Source: Sphingobacterium zeae (GTDB lineage: Bacteria; Bacteroidota; Bacteroidia; Sphingobacteriales; Sphingobacteriaceae). Taken from it: a DNA stretch of 64,000 nt. Below the pieces are notes generated by a model. That model searched no databases and was not told where the DNA came from. It worked only from the letters and a program-made list of their open reading frames with translations. This document shows positions 1-9,577 of the stretch, piece after piece. The stretch lies in the NCBI RefSeq assembly GCF_030818895.1, contig NZ_JAUTBA010000001.1, positions 4,030,001 to 4,094,000 on the forward strand, given 5' to 3'. The translations under genes and the position numbers were made by a program. Every line of letters begins with the position of its first letter. Position 1 is the first letter of the stretch.

Positions 1-864
1 AATGCCGTTATTGAATTGCCGACTCACAAAATACTCGTAGATTTTGATTTTAAACGTCAAAAGAAAGTCAGTGATGGTATTGCCGAGTTTTTTAAAGTTA
101 AAACAACCGACGGTATTGAGTTAGACGGATGGATGGTAAAACCCTTGGATTTCGATCCGAACAAAAAGTATCCCGTCGTCTTTATGGTCTACGGCGAACC
201 AGCATCACAAACTGTATTGGACAATTTTGGTGCAGGTTATAACAGTCTTTATAAAGGAAATATGGCACAGGATGGCTACATTTATATTTCTTTGGATAAT
301 CGCGGAACGCCTGCTCCTAAAGGCAGCTTGTGGCGAAAAAGCATCTACCGCAATATCGGGCAGCTCAATATTCGCGACCAGGCTCTAGCAACGCAAGAAA
401 TACTAAAATGGCCGTTTGTCGACAATTCACGCGTGGCCGTTTGGGGCTGGAGCGGTGGCGGATCAAGCACGCTTAATCTGCTTGGGCAATATCCTCAGAT
501 CTATAAAACCGGTATTGCCATTGCCGCGGTAGCCAATCAGTTACTTTACGACAATGTATATCAGGAACGCTACATGGGGCTCCCACAAGAAAACCTGGCA
601 GATTTTGAAAACGGCTCGCCACTGAAATATGCAAAAAATATCAAAGGCAACCTACTCTACATCCATGGAACTGGAGACGACAATGTGCACTATCAAAATG
701 CAGAAGTGCTGATCAATGAACTGATCAAAAATAACGTGCAGTTCCAGTTGATGTCTTACCCGAACCGCAGCCATTCGATCAGCGAGGGACAAGGTACACA
801 TGAGCATTTAAAAACATTATTTACAAACTATCTAAAATTGCATTGCCCTCCAGGGGGAAGATAG
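1..864 (+). CDS. S9 (DPP-IV-like) prolyl oligopeptidase, 3' part
   Basis: The reading frame is open from base 1, so the gene starts outside the window and only about 287 C-terminal residues are seen. This part is the alpha/beta-hydrolase domain of a dipeptidyl-peptidase-IV-type serine peptidase, which removes X-Pro or X-Ala dipeptides from peptide N-termini. The nucleophile elbow reads GWSGGGS, with the serine codon at 451-453. A GDDNV segment holding the likely catalytic Asp and an SHSI segment holding the His follow in the usual order. The 22-base gap to the M1 aminopeptidase behind it suggests one transcript. The N-terminal propeller and any signal peptide cannot be judged here. Confidence 0.88.
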   Translation, partial: NAVIELPTHKILVDFDFKRQKKVSDGIAEFFKVKTTDGIELDGWMVKPLDFDPNKKYPVVFMVYGEPASQTVLDNFGAGYNSLYKGNMAQDGYIYISLDNRGTPAPKGSLWRKSIYRNIGQLNIRDQALATQEILKWPFVDNSRVAVWGWSGGGSSTLNLLGQYPQIYKTGIAIAAVANQLLYDNVYQERYMGLPQENLADFENGSPLKYAKNIKGNLLYIHGTGDDNVHYQNAEVLINELIKNNVQFQLMSYPNRSHSISEGQGTHEHLKTLFTNYLKLHCPPGGR

Positions 865-886
865 ACTGAATAGCTATTATTTACAG

Positions 887-2560
887 ATGAAAAGAATACT
901 AGTATATGCATTGGGAACCTGCGGTCTATTGACCGCAGGTATACAGCAATCAGCGGCGCAGCTGATGAAAGAAAAAAATGAATTCACCAGAGCGGATTCA
1001 CTGCGCGGATACCTGTCACCGCTGCGAACCTGCTACGATATCCAATATTATCATTTGGATGTGAAGGTAGATATAGACAATAAGTTTATTTCGGGATCAA
1101 ATCTTTTCCGCTTCAAGGCCACGACTGATTTTAATCGCCTGCAATTTGATCTTTTTGCAAATCTCAAAGTAGACAAAGTCGTATATAAGGGAAAAGAAAT
1201 TTCCTTTACCCGAGAACACAATGCTGTCTTTGTCGAATTTCCAACAGCTATCAAGAAAGGAATGCAGGAAGAATTTACGGTCTATTACGAGGGTCATCCT
1301 ACAGAAGCGGTTAAGGCTCCCTGGGACGGCGGCTTTGACTGGAAGAAAGACAGTAACGGCAAACCTTGGGTAGCCACAGCCTGTCAGGGGATGGGTGCGA
1401 GCGTTTGGTGGCCAAACAAAGACCATCAATCCGATGAAGTGGATAGTATGCTGATTTCCATCGCTGTCCCCAAAGAGGTAATGAATGTATCCAATGGACG
1501 TTTGGTCAAAGTCGAAAAGATGAAGGACGGTTACACCAAATACCACTGGAAAGTTGCCAATCCAATCAACAACTATAATGTCGCCATCAACATCGGCGAC
1601 TACGTTCATTTTAAGGAAAAATACAAAGGTGAAAAAGGGCCATTGGATATAGACTACTATATTTTGCGCGAAAACGATACTGAAGAAAAGAAATCCCATC
1701 TTCAAAAAAATGCCAACCAGACCCTGGAGGCTTTTGAACATTGGTTTGGTCCGTATCCATTCTATGAAGATGGCTATAAACTTGTTGAAACCTACCATAC
1801 TGGCATGGAACATCAAAGTGCCGTCGCCTACGGAAACCATTATCAGAATGGCTATCGTGGCAGAGATGCTTCAGAAACCGGCTGGGGAAATAAATGGGAC
1901 TTTATTGTCGTCCACGAATCTGGTCACGAATGGTTTGGCAACAATATTACCTCAGCTGATCTAGCCGACATGTGGATTCACGAAAGCTTCACCAATTATT
2001 CCGAAGGCTTATTTATCGACTATTTCTATGGCAAAGAAGCCAGTCAGGCTTATGCCCATGGTATCCGAAGTGGAATCCAAAATGATAACCCTATCCAGGG
2101 TCCCTACCATGTCAATAAAGAAGGTTCTGGGGATATGTATCCCAAAGGTGGCGTCATGCTCAACATGATCCGTACGATGATTGACAATGATGAAAAGTGG
2201 CGGAATATCCTAAGGGGATTAAACAGTAAGTTTTATCATCAGCAAGTCGATTATCATGATATTGTCAACTATGTAAGCCAGCAGTCTGGATTAGACCTGT
2301 TAAAAGTATTTGAACAGTATGTACAGCATACCGCCATTCCTACACTGGAAATCAAACAAGATCCTTCAGGGAGAGTCTTGGGTCGCTGGATCAGCGAAGT
2401 CAAAGGCTTCCATATGCCCATACATATTGGCGTAAAAGGTCAAAAAAGAGAACTTATCCAGTTGGACCAACGTTTTAGACCGATTAAAGTGGCCGGTTTA
2501 ACGAAAGAGAATATCGATATTGATACGTTTAACTATTATGTCGGCGTATTGGTCGAATAG
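887..2560 (+). CDS. M1 family zinc metallopeptidase (aminopeptidase)
   Basis: This 557-residue protein is a gluzincin aminopeptidase. The zinc motif HESGH is at about residues 343-347 and the third ligand Glu about 19 residues on, inside MWIHES, which gives HExxH-x18-E. The N-terminal 25 residues look like a Sec signal peptide ending SAAQ, so it acts in the periplasm or outside. The N-terminal beta domain typical of M1 precedes the catalytic domain; the length fits short bacterial M1 enzymes without the large helical C-terminal domain. It lies just behind an S9 peptidase, so the two probably take peptides down in turn. Confidence 0.93.
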   Translation: MKRILVYALGTCGLLTAGIQQSAAQLMKEKNEFTRADSLRGYLSPLRTCYDIQYYHLDVKVDIDNKFISGSNLFRFKATTDFNRLQFDLFANLKVDKVVYKGKEISFTREHNAVFVEFPTAIKKGMQEEFTVYYEGHPTEAVKAPWDGGFDWKKDSNGKPWVATACQGMGASVWWPNKDHQSDEVDSMLISIAVPKEVMNVSNGRLVKVEKMKDGYTKYHWKVANPINNYNVAINIGDYVHFKEKYKGEKGPLDIDYYILRENDTEEKKSHLQKNANQTLEAFEHWFGPYPFYEDGYKLVETYHTGMEHQSAVAYGNHYQNGYRGRDASETGWGNKWDFIVVHESGHEWFGNNITSADLADMWIHESFTNYSEGLFIDYFYGKEASQAYAHGIRSGIQNDNPIQGPYHVNKEGSGDMYPKGGVMLNMIRTMIDNDEKWRNILRGLNSKFYHQQVDYHDIVNYVSQQSGLDLLKVFEQYVQHTAIPTLEIKQDPSGRVLGRWISEVKGFHMPIHIGVKGQKRELIQLDQRFRPIKVAGLTKENIDIDTFNYYVGVLVE

Positions 2561-2595
2561 AGACGGCGACAATGTTACCAACATGAAATAAACAC

Positions 2596-2629
2596 AGCGC
2601 CCCAAAAGCAATTTACTTTCCGGGGCGCT
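2596..2629. terminator. Hairpin between convergent genes
   Basis: An 8-bp GC-rich stem (AGCGCCCC at 2596-2603 with GGGGCGCT at 2622-2629) around an 18-base loop lies between the M1 gene and the convergent S9 gene. The U-tract is weak, so termination is plausible but not certain. Confidence 0.5.
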
Positions 2630-2820
2630 ATATTTCTGAGCCACTCTTATCGCTTCATAAGTATTCCCAATTGGCCCCTTCATGACTTCGCAAACACCAA
2701 AAGCAATGAAAGCAAACTGAAGGTTCCTTCTGCCCAATAAGATCAGGTACTTTCAGAAAAAATAGGCAATAAACCCACATTACAGGATCATTTATTATAG
2801 GATCATTAGCCTACTAACGA

Positions 2821-5052
2821 TCAATACTGACTCCATACAGGCGGATCTACGCCAAGAAGATGTTTTACAAAATAGTCCCTTCTTTTTCGTTCACCATAAT
2901 CTCCCCCAGAAGAATGCCCCATCCCAGGAACCATAATAAAATCATGATTCTTACGCGCTTTGATCAAGGCATCAACCAATTGGAAAGTCGATGAAGGATC
3001 CACATTATCATCCAATTCACCTACAATCAATAAAAGATTTCCTTCCAGTTTAGCGGCATTTTCAATATTGGAGCTCGCTGCATATTCAGGTCCTACAGGC
3101 CAGCCCATCCATTGCTCGTTCCACCATATTTTATCCATTCGGTTATCGTGACAACCGCAGGAAGAAACACCAACTTTGTAAAACTCCGGATGGAATAACA
3201 GCGCGCCCGTCGAGCTTTGACCGCCAGCCGACGTTCCATAGATCCCTACTCTACCTATATCCATGTATTTGTATTGTTTCGAAGCGGCCCGCATCCAGGC
3301 GATCCGATCGGGAAAGCCCGCATCTTTCAGATTTTTCCAACAGATATCATGAAAAGCCTTTGAACGATTTGACGTCCCCATTCCATCGATCTGCACCACG
3401 ATAAAGCCCAATTCCGCCAATTCATACATCCCACTCGGGTTGCTGTAGAATGATTTGGGCACAAAAGAACTATGGGGTCCCGCATAAATGTATTCGATGA
3501 CAGGGTAGCTTTTAGCGGGATCAAAATTCGTCGGCCGAATAATAATCCCCCAGATATCCGTTTCGCCATCACGTCCCTTGGCTTTAAAAACTTCCGGTGC
3601 ACGCCACCCTGTAGTTTCGAGCAGACTACTGTTTGTTTTCTCCAACTCCATGATAATACCGCCATTTTTGTCACGCAATACTGAAATTGGCGGCTGATCG
3701 ACCCGGGAATACGTATCCACAAACTGCGAATAGTCTTTATTGAAAAAAGCTTGATGATTTGCATTTTCTTCGGTCAGCAGTTTTAAGCCCTTTCCATCCA
3801 AACCGATGGTATAATAGTGGATCAAATAAGGATCTTCTCCGGCATTCATACCGCTGCCTTCAAAAATAACTGTTCGTTTATCAGCGTCAACATGCACAAC
3901 TTTCCGAACCACCCAATTTCCCTTTGTGATTTGATTTTTCACTTTTCCAGTAGATCCATCATAAAGATACAGGTGGTTCCATCCGTCACGCTCAGAAGCC
4001 CACACAATTTCCTTGCCGTCGGATATATCTTCTCTAAATTTCTTGCCGCTATAATCAATAAATGTCTTATTCTGTTCACGGATCAAATAACTGGATGTAC
4101 CGCTGTTTGCATCCATCTGCATAAGGCCATAAACTTGATGCCCCCGTTTGTTATACTCGAAGGTAAATGCTCTGCTATCATCGCGCCAAGCTAGATCCGA
4201 AAGGTAAAATTGATTCGGTATGAGCGCTGCATCAAACACGGACAGCCGGTCTTTTTCAAGATCATATAAGATGGGTAGTTTCTGTGCGAGCTCATCTCCG
4301 GGCTTAACGTAATCGCGTGTCTGAATCTTTGGCTGCAGTTGATCTTTTGGGGATGATTCGATTAGCGTCAGTTGTCTGATCTCTATTTTTTGAGTTTTTA
4401 CTGTAGCGAGCTTACGGCTATCTGGCGCCCATTGAATATCATTGCTATAATAATTTGCCGGATTGCCATCAAACGTAATTTGTCGCGCCTCGTTTACACT
4501 TCCCTTTTTTGCCAGGAATACATTGTTATTGCGAATAAATGCGACATGCACTTTGTCTGGAGATTCGACTTCCCTGTAGGCATTTCCCTGTTCACGCTGC
4601 CCCCAATACCGCGTATTTCGATCTCTACTTCCACTTGCCGCCCCTTGGCTCAATTGCGACGAACGACGGTTCCAGATCCATAAATAGCCCGCGATATCGA
4701 GCGACACTTGATCCTGATCCATCAGTTTTATCTGGTCATTGGAAATAAAACGGCTTTCGACTTTTCGTCCTAGTTTTTCTTCCACGAACGAAAATACCTT
4801 CGTCAGATCAAACAGCTGTTCTTTTGTTTTTGCCTGGGGATTGACCAGCATATACTCTTTCCCCTGCACCGTATTTCGATCATACCAAAACAGGTCACCC
4901 TTTTCACTCCAATAAAACTGGCCCGGCAGATTGTCAATTTTGTTGGTCAATTGCTTTTTTAAGTTTTGTGCACGTGTATAGTCTGCCAAAGTTCCTTGAC
5001 CAAACAGAAACTGTGCAGACAACAACAAAACCGCTGTACTAAGAAATTTCAT
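2821..5052 (-). CDS. S9 family peptidase, DPP-IV-like
   Basis: The 743-residue protein is a dipeptidyl-peptidase-IV-type serine peptidase, expected to cleave after proline near the N-terminus of peptides. A signal peptide is clear (about 19 residues ending FGQ). The first ~480 residues carry the DPPIV-type propeller and the last ~260 the hydrolase domain: GTSAGGQS nucleophile near residue 608, Asp in GELDDNV, His in GMGHSSGG. It is the last gene of the hydroxyproline operon and overlaps the permease gene upstream by 14 bases, so the two are translationally linked. The overlap and the substrate class suggest feeding of proline- or hydroxyproline-rich peptides into the pathway. Confidence 0.93.
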   Translation of the reverse strand: MKFLSTAVLLLSAQFLFGQGTLADYTRAQNLKKQLTNKIDNLPGQFYWSEKGDLFWYDRNTVQGKEYMLVNPQAKTKEQLFDLTKVFSFVEEKLGRKVESRFISNDQIKLMDQDQVSLDIAGYLWIWNRRSSQLSQGAASGSRDRNTRYWGQREQGNAYREVESPDKVHVAFIRNNNVFLAKKGSVNEARQITFDGNPANYYSNDIQWAPDSRKLATVKTQKIEIRQLTLIESSPKDQLQPKIQTRDYVKPGDELAQKLPILYDLEKDRLSVFDAALIPNQFYLSDLAWRDDSRAFTFEYNKRGHQVYGLMQMDANSGTSSYLIREQNKTFIDYSGKKFREDISDGKEIVWASERDGWNHLYLYDGSTGKVKNQITKGNWVVRKVVHVDADKRTVIFEGSGMNAGEDPYLIHYYTIGLDGKGLKLLTEENANHQAFFNKDYSQFVDTYSRVDQPPISVLRDKNGGIIMELEKTNSSLLETTGWRAPEVFKAKGRDGETDIWGIIIRPTNFDPAKSYPVIEYIYAGPHSSFVPKSFYSNPSGMYELAELGFIVVQIDGMGTSNRSKAFHDICWKNLKDAGFPDRIAWMRAASKQYKYMDIGRVGIYGTSAGGQSSTGALLFHPEFYKVGVSSCGCHDNRMDKIWWNEQWMGWPVGPEYAASSNIENAAKLEGNLLLIVGELDDNVDPSSTFQLVDALIKARKNHDFIMVPGMGHSSGGDYGERKRRDYFVKHLLGVDPPVWSQY

Positions 5053-6463
5053 GCTTTCTTCGTTTAGGATTGATTAAATAATAGATAGGAATACCCAATA
5101 ATGCGATTATAATACCCGGCCAGGTATAATTTGGCTTGAAAATTACCATTAGGCCGATAAAGGCTAGCCCCATCAGAATATAAAGAATGGGAAGAAAAGG
5201 ATAGCCAAATGCTTTATAGGGTCTGTTCAAATCTGGACGCGTGATACGGAGGCGAATAATACCTGCAATTGCAAGGACATAAAAGATCACGACCACACAG
5301 GTAATCATATCCAACAGATCACCATATTTACCACTTAAACACCATATTGATGCAGCAAGACATTGTATCCAGAGGGCCCAGGCGGGTACCGCATGTGCAT
5401 TCAGCTTGCCTGCCCTTTTAAAAAACAAACCATCTTTAGCCATGGAATAATACACCCTCGCACCGGCCAGAATAATTCCATTATTGCAACCGAAGGTACT
5501 AATCATGATCATAATGGCTATAATCGTGATCCCAAAAGGACCAAAAACCTGTTGGGCTACACTCATGGCTACACGATCTTTTGGCGCATTGACCATTTCT
5601 TCTAAGGGCAATATGCCGATGTACATCAGATTAGTCAGGAGATAAATTACGGTAACGAGTAATGTACCTAATGCTAAACTCAAACCAATATTACGCTGTG
5701 GATTCTTAATTTCACCAGCTACTGCGGAAGAGGAGTGCCACGAATCGCTACTGAAAAGGGCACCGACCATAGCCGCAGAAAAAGCCCCCATTGCTGAAAA
5801 TCCATCATAAGATGTGTACGTTCCATCCGTATTTAAGCGGCGCATCGACCAAAGTGATATATTGTCCCAGTTCCAAGACCAAACTTCATGTTTCAATGCG
5901 AGGAAGCCAAAGAGCAGTAAGAGCAACAGACTCCCGATCTTGATTAATGTGATGGAGGTTTGTACACGCTTTCCGCTATTCACGCCCCTTGAATTAATAT
6001 AGGTCAGCACAACGATGATGGCAATCGCCAATAGCTGCGCTGCTGATACCCGATAATCAGACCATTCAAGCAAATAAACATCTTCATCCATAAAAGGGAA
6101 GAGATAGGCTGTAAATTTTGCAAAAGCAACGCCCACAGCGGCGATTGTCGCTGTTTGTATAACGGCAAAAAATGTCCATCCAAATACAAAGCTCAATACG
6201 GGTCCATAGGCCTCCCGAAGATAGATGTACTGCCCTCCTGCCTTTGGAAACATCGCACTTAATTCGCCATAACTCAAGGCTGCAGTCAATGTCATAAAAC
6301 CGCATATCAACCATACCACCATCATCCAGCCCGCGGAACCTGTGTTACGTGCAATATCGGCAGATACAATAAAAATCCCCGAACCGATCATACTCCCAAC
6401 GACCAGCATAGTGGCATCCAGTAACCCGAGCGACTTTTGAAAAGTTTGTTTAGACTCACTCAT
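5039..6463 (-). CDS. APC-superfamily amino acid permease
   Basis: This 474-residue membrane protein has about 12 hydrophobic segments and starts with the GSMIGSGIF signature in the first helix that binds substrate in APC/LAT-type transporters. A conserved GELSAMFPKAGG segment follows. The C-terminus ends in a basic tail (PKRRKHE), consistent with a cytoplasmic end. It sits between a DUF885 hydrolase gene (6-base gap) and a DPP-IV-like peptidase (14-base overlap) in the hydroxyproline operon, so hydroxyproline or proline uptake is a reasonable guess; the sequence alone does not fix the substrate. Confidence 0.9.
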   Translation of the reverse strand: MSESKQTFQKSLGLLDATMLVVGSMIGSGIFIVSADIARNTGSAGWMMVVWLICGFMTLTAALSYGELSAMFPKAGGQYIYLREAYGPVLSFVFGWTFFAVIQTATIAAVGVAFAKFTAYLFPFMDEDVYLLEWSDYRVSAAQLLAIAIIVVLTYINSRGVNSGKRVQTSITLIKIGSLLLLLLFGFLALKHEVWSWNWDNISLWSMRRLNTDGTYTSYDGFSAMGAFSAAMVGALFSSDSWHSSSAVAGEIKNPQRNIGLSLALGTLLVTVIYLLTNLMYIGILPLEEMVNAPKDRVAMSVAQQVFGPFGITIIAIMIMISTFGCNNGIILAGARVYYSMAKDGLFFKRAGKLNAHAVPAWALWIQCLAASIWCLSGKYGDLLDMITCVVVIFYVLAIAGIIRLRITRPDLNRPYKAFGYPFLPILYILMGLAFIGLMVIFKPNYTWPGIIIALLGIPIYYLINPKRRKHEIS

Positions 6464-6469
6464 AAAAAC

Positions 6470-8242
6470 CTAGTTATTAAAATGATAAAACTTCCAATTT
6501 GTCTCATGGTCTGGTTTTAATTGCTCGCCTCTGATAATCGCTCTTAGCATTTCCATGGGCAGGTAATTTTCTTTGATCACACGATCATGAAAATCAGCAA
6601 ATGACATTTTACCCTGATCAACCACTTCCTCTTTGATCCGCATCAGTTGTAATCCGCCGACCAGATAAGCCAACTGGTATAAGGGATCGTACGAACCTTC
6701 AAAAGATCTCTTCACTTCACCGTGCGCATTAGCCGACTCAAATCCCACGCGGTTTACCAGATAATCGATGCATTGTTTCGGCGTCCACTCCCCTAAATGA
6801 AATTTGATACTAAAGGTTATTCGCGCACAGCGGTGCATACGCCAAAATAACATTCCGATTCGCTCCTCTGGCGTTTTTGCAAACCCCTTGCTATACAGCA
6901 GCAACTCCCAGTACAATGTCCATCCCTCCGTCCAGAATGGCGTGTTAAATGCCTCTTCGCGATAAGGTTTGTAGCGCCTATTCATAAAATATTGCAGATG
7001 ATGACCGGGAATTAACTCATGCTGAACTGTACCGCGGGAAAAATAAGGATTATTGCCGCGCATGCTCATCAATTTTGCCTGCTGATCCATGGTATTTGTC
7101 GGATAGGATATGCTAATTTCCCGCCCGCCTGTAAAAAAGGGGTTGACCCGCTGCCGTTCAGGTGTCATCATGATCATACCCCAGGTCTCGTCTGCCAGCT
7201 CGGGAATATCCATGAGTTTATTTTGTTCGATAAATTGCTGTGCATCATTATACAATTTCACAATGAGCTCGGGCTGTTCGCCAATGGGTACATAGGAGTT
7301 TTTAACCTTTTCCTGCGCTGCCCGCCAGTCATCCCCAAAGCCCATTTCACGGCTTGCTTTCAATAACTCTGCTTCACACCATTTAAACTCTTGATCAGCC
7401 AATTGTAAAAGGTCAGTAGCGGTATAACTGATCATTTCAGCTTTGAGCCTTCGGTTTATATCCTTTTCGCCAATTGGCACACCCGCAATCTGGCTACCAT
7501 CATCAAACACTTTCCGGTCGCTTTTTGCGCCTAATTTTTCCTTGTAGTCTGACAACTTGTTTTTCACCTGTTGAAATATAGCGGGTACCCACCACGTAAA
7601 TTCGGGGTCGTAACCATTGTAAAAATCGAAGGTGCTCGTGATCCTTAAATCCAACGAATTTAATAAGGCGGTTAGAAAGTTCACATCGGCATCAGGAATT
7701 TTGGTCTTTCCCTGCAAAGCTGCTATTGATTGATCTATTTCTCCCACAACGAGCGTCAGTTCTTTCGCGACATCTTCTCCCGCCAAACGTTTTCCTCGAC
7801 GACGTTCCTTTTCAAGTGTAAATATTCGCTGTGCAAAAGGTAAATACATGGCTAACCGCTTGTAATTCGACTCATCTTCTTCCAATGAAAGGAGATCACT
7901 TTTTAGTTTGCGCTTCAGTAAGATAAAATCCACCTGCCCAGATGTTTCAAGTTGTTCATAGGGAAACTTGTCCAGTTTGTTCAAATATTCGTTATCCAAA
8001 CGTTGGAGACGTGCCAACTGTTCGGGCGAAGCGGCAGCCTGTTGATTGCCCCAGCCTTTGGGCATAGGGCCATAAAAATAATTTATCGCCTCAACATCAT
8101 GCTTGTATTGCACAATAAAAGGTTCTATAGGGGTTGTATGGTCGTATAATTTCATCTTCTGTGCATGCATGGAGATGGGGAATAGAAAGAGCAGCCCATA
8201 AAACAATGTTTTGGGAGCTTTAAAAGAAAAAGAACGATTCAT
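6470..8242 (-). CDS. DUF885 family metallohydrolase
   Basis: The 590-residue protein belongs to the DUF885 family, putative zinc-dependent carboxypeptidase-like hydrolases. The hallmark HELIPGHH motif (an HExxxGHH zinc site) is near residue 410, and a TPFWTEGWTLYWE segment with the expected downstream Glu follows. An N-terminal signal peptide ends near MHAQK, so the protein is exported. It is embedded in the hydroxyproline operon, 6 bases before the permease and 31 bases after the FAD oxidoreductase gene. A role in trimming proline-rich peptides fits the context, but the family's substrates are poorly known. Confidence 0.87.
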   Translation of the reverse strand: MNRSFSFKAPKTLFYGLLFLFPISMHAQKMKLYDHTTPIEPFIVQYKHDVEAINYFYGPMPKGWGNQQAAASPEQLARLQRLDNEYLNKLDKFPYEQLETSGQVDFILLKRKLKSDLLSLEEDESNYKRLAMYLPFAQRIFTLEKERRRGKRLAGEDVAKELTLVVGEIDQSIAALQGKTKIPDADVNFLTALLNSLDLRITSTFDFYNGYDPEFTWWVPAIFQQVKNKLSDYKEKLGAKSDRKVFDDGSQIAGVPIGEKDINRRLKAEMISYTATDLLQLADQEFKWCEAELLKASREMGFGDDWRAAQEKVKNSYVPIGEQPELIVKLYNDAQQFIEQNKLMDIPELADETWGMIMMTPERQRVNPFFTGGREISISYPTNTMDQQAKLMSMRGNNPYFSRGTVQHELIPGHHLQYFMNRRYKPYREEAFNTPFWTEGWTLYWELLLYSKGFAKTPEERIGMLFWRMHRCARITFSIKFHLGEWTPKQCIDYLVNRVGFESANAHGEVKRSFEGSYDPLYQLAYLVGGLQLMRIKEEVVDQGKMSFADFHDRVIKENYLPMEMLRAIIRGEQLKPDHETNWKFYHFNN

Positions 8243-8273
8243 AATTTGGGTGTTGGTTTATATCCTAATTTTA

Positions 8274-9536
8274 TCAGTCAAAACGATCAGGCCTAAAACC
8301 AGCGATTTCAGCGTCTATTTTCTTTCCTGCCAATAAATCTGCAGCAACTTTCCCGTAGGCAGGGCCCAAGCTTAAGCCCATCATACCGCCCCCGCCGGCA
8401 ATTACGACATTATCAAATTTTTTCAATCTTCCCAGATAGGGCAATCCATCAGGCGAGCAGGGTCTGTAACCGTACCATATTTTTTCGCTTGGGTAATCGA
8501 CCTTCAACTCTGGATAGTATTTAGGAATGGATTCTACAATTCCACGGACACGGTTTTCATAAATACGGTCATTTGCAGGTCCCAACTCCATTGTGCCACT
8601 GAATCTAATCTGGTCGTTCATAGGCGTTACGGCAACACGAGCCTCCAGTAATAATGCTGCATGATTCAATGTGTTCTCTTTCTCGGGCTGATACATAAAC
8701 GAGTATCCTTTTCCTGGCATAAGCGGTGTATTTACGTGCAATTTTGAAGACAGTTGTGGCAAATAAGCGCCACCAGTCAAGACAAAAGCATCTGCTTGAA
8801 AACTTCCCTTATCACTGATTGCCTCTTTAACCTTATTTCCGGACGTAATAAATTTATGGACTTCAGTTTTTTCAAAAAAAGCTACGCCAGCGGCTTTCAG
8901 GTAGTGAATCAATTGCTGCATTAACTTGGAAGGATATAGTTTTCCATCACATCGATAAAGTATAGCACCTAAAACATCCAGCTTCAGATTTGGTTCTAAA
9001 TCCTGAACAGCGTTCCCTTCCAGAATATCGACATCCAGTCCAAGATCCTGGGCACGATGGGCCAGTTCAATCTCTTCATGTTGCATTTCCTTGGATTTAT
9101 ACATCATCAGGATACCGTTCTGTTTCAATTCAAAATCAAACCCTTCTTCCTGCGCTAATTCATCATATAATCTGCTACTGTAGAGATTCAAATCACGTAT
9201 TGCTGTCGCATGCTGTTCTACGTGTGAGCGATTAGCATGTTTTAAAAACTTTAGTCCCCAATTTACCAACCGTGGATTTAGCGAAGGCCGTACATAAAAA
9301 GGGCTTTTACTATTAAACATCCACTTTATCCCTTGCGCTACAATACCGGGGGCAGCCAAAGGCGTAAAATGACTGGGGACAATCATGCCGGCATTGCCAT
9401 AAGAACAGTTATCATCCAAGGTATTTTTTTCCAGGATTTTCACATCCCATCCGTCTCTCATCAGGTAATAGGCCGAAGCAAGTCCTGCAATTCCAGCGCC
9501 AATTACGACAACTGTACCTCTATTGTTTTCTTTCAC
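8274..9536 (-). CDS. FAD-dependent D-amino-acid oxidoreductase (D-hydroxyproline dehydrogenase)
   Basis: This 420-residue flavoprotein is of the DadA/glycine-oxidase type (DAO fold). The dinucleotide motif GAGIAGLASAYYL is at the N-terminus and the C-terminal IAGGGGMMGLSLGPAYG segment is the second FAD-binding loop. In hydroxyproline catabolism such enzymes oxidise cis-4-hydroxy-D-proline to 1-pyrroline-4-hydroxy-2-carboxylate. Its neighbours are exactly the other three enzymes of that route, 41 bases downstream of the epimerase gene, so this role is well supported by context. The sequence alone would only justify D-amino-acid dehydrogenase. Confidence 0.88.
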   Translation of the reverse strand: MKENNRGTVVVIGAGIAGLASAYYLMRDGWDVKILEKNTLDDNCSYGNAGMIVPSHFTPLAAPGIVAQGIKWMFNSKSPFYVRPSLNPRLVNWGLKFLKHANRSHVEQHATAIRDLNLYSSRLYDELAQEEGFDFELKQNGILMMYKSKEMQHEEIELAHRAQDLGLDVDILEGNAVQDLEPNLKLDVLGAILYRCDGKLYPSKLMQQLIHYLKAAGVAFFEKTEVHKFITSGNKVKEAISDKGSFQADAFVLTGGAYLPQLSSKLHVNTPLMPGKGYSFMYQPEKENTLNHAALLLEARVAVTPMNDQIRFSGTMELGPANDRIYENRVRGIVESIPKYYPELKVDYPSEKIWYGYRPCSPDGLPYLGRLKKFDNVVIAGGGGMMGLSLGPAYGKVAADLLAGKKIDAEIAGFRPDRFD

Positions 9537-9577
9537 GTTGCTATTGTCTTATTAATTTCTAAATCACCTCAACTATA

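Noticed and set aside
1097..1840. Long minus-strand open frame opposite the M1 aminopeptidase gene
   Set aside because: It is antisense to well-conserved M1 coding sequence, has hydrophobic low-complexity composition and no family match.
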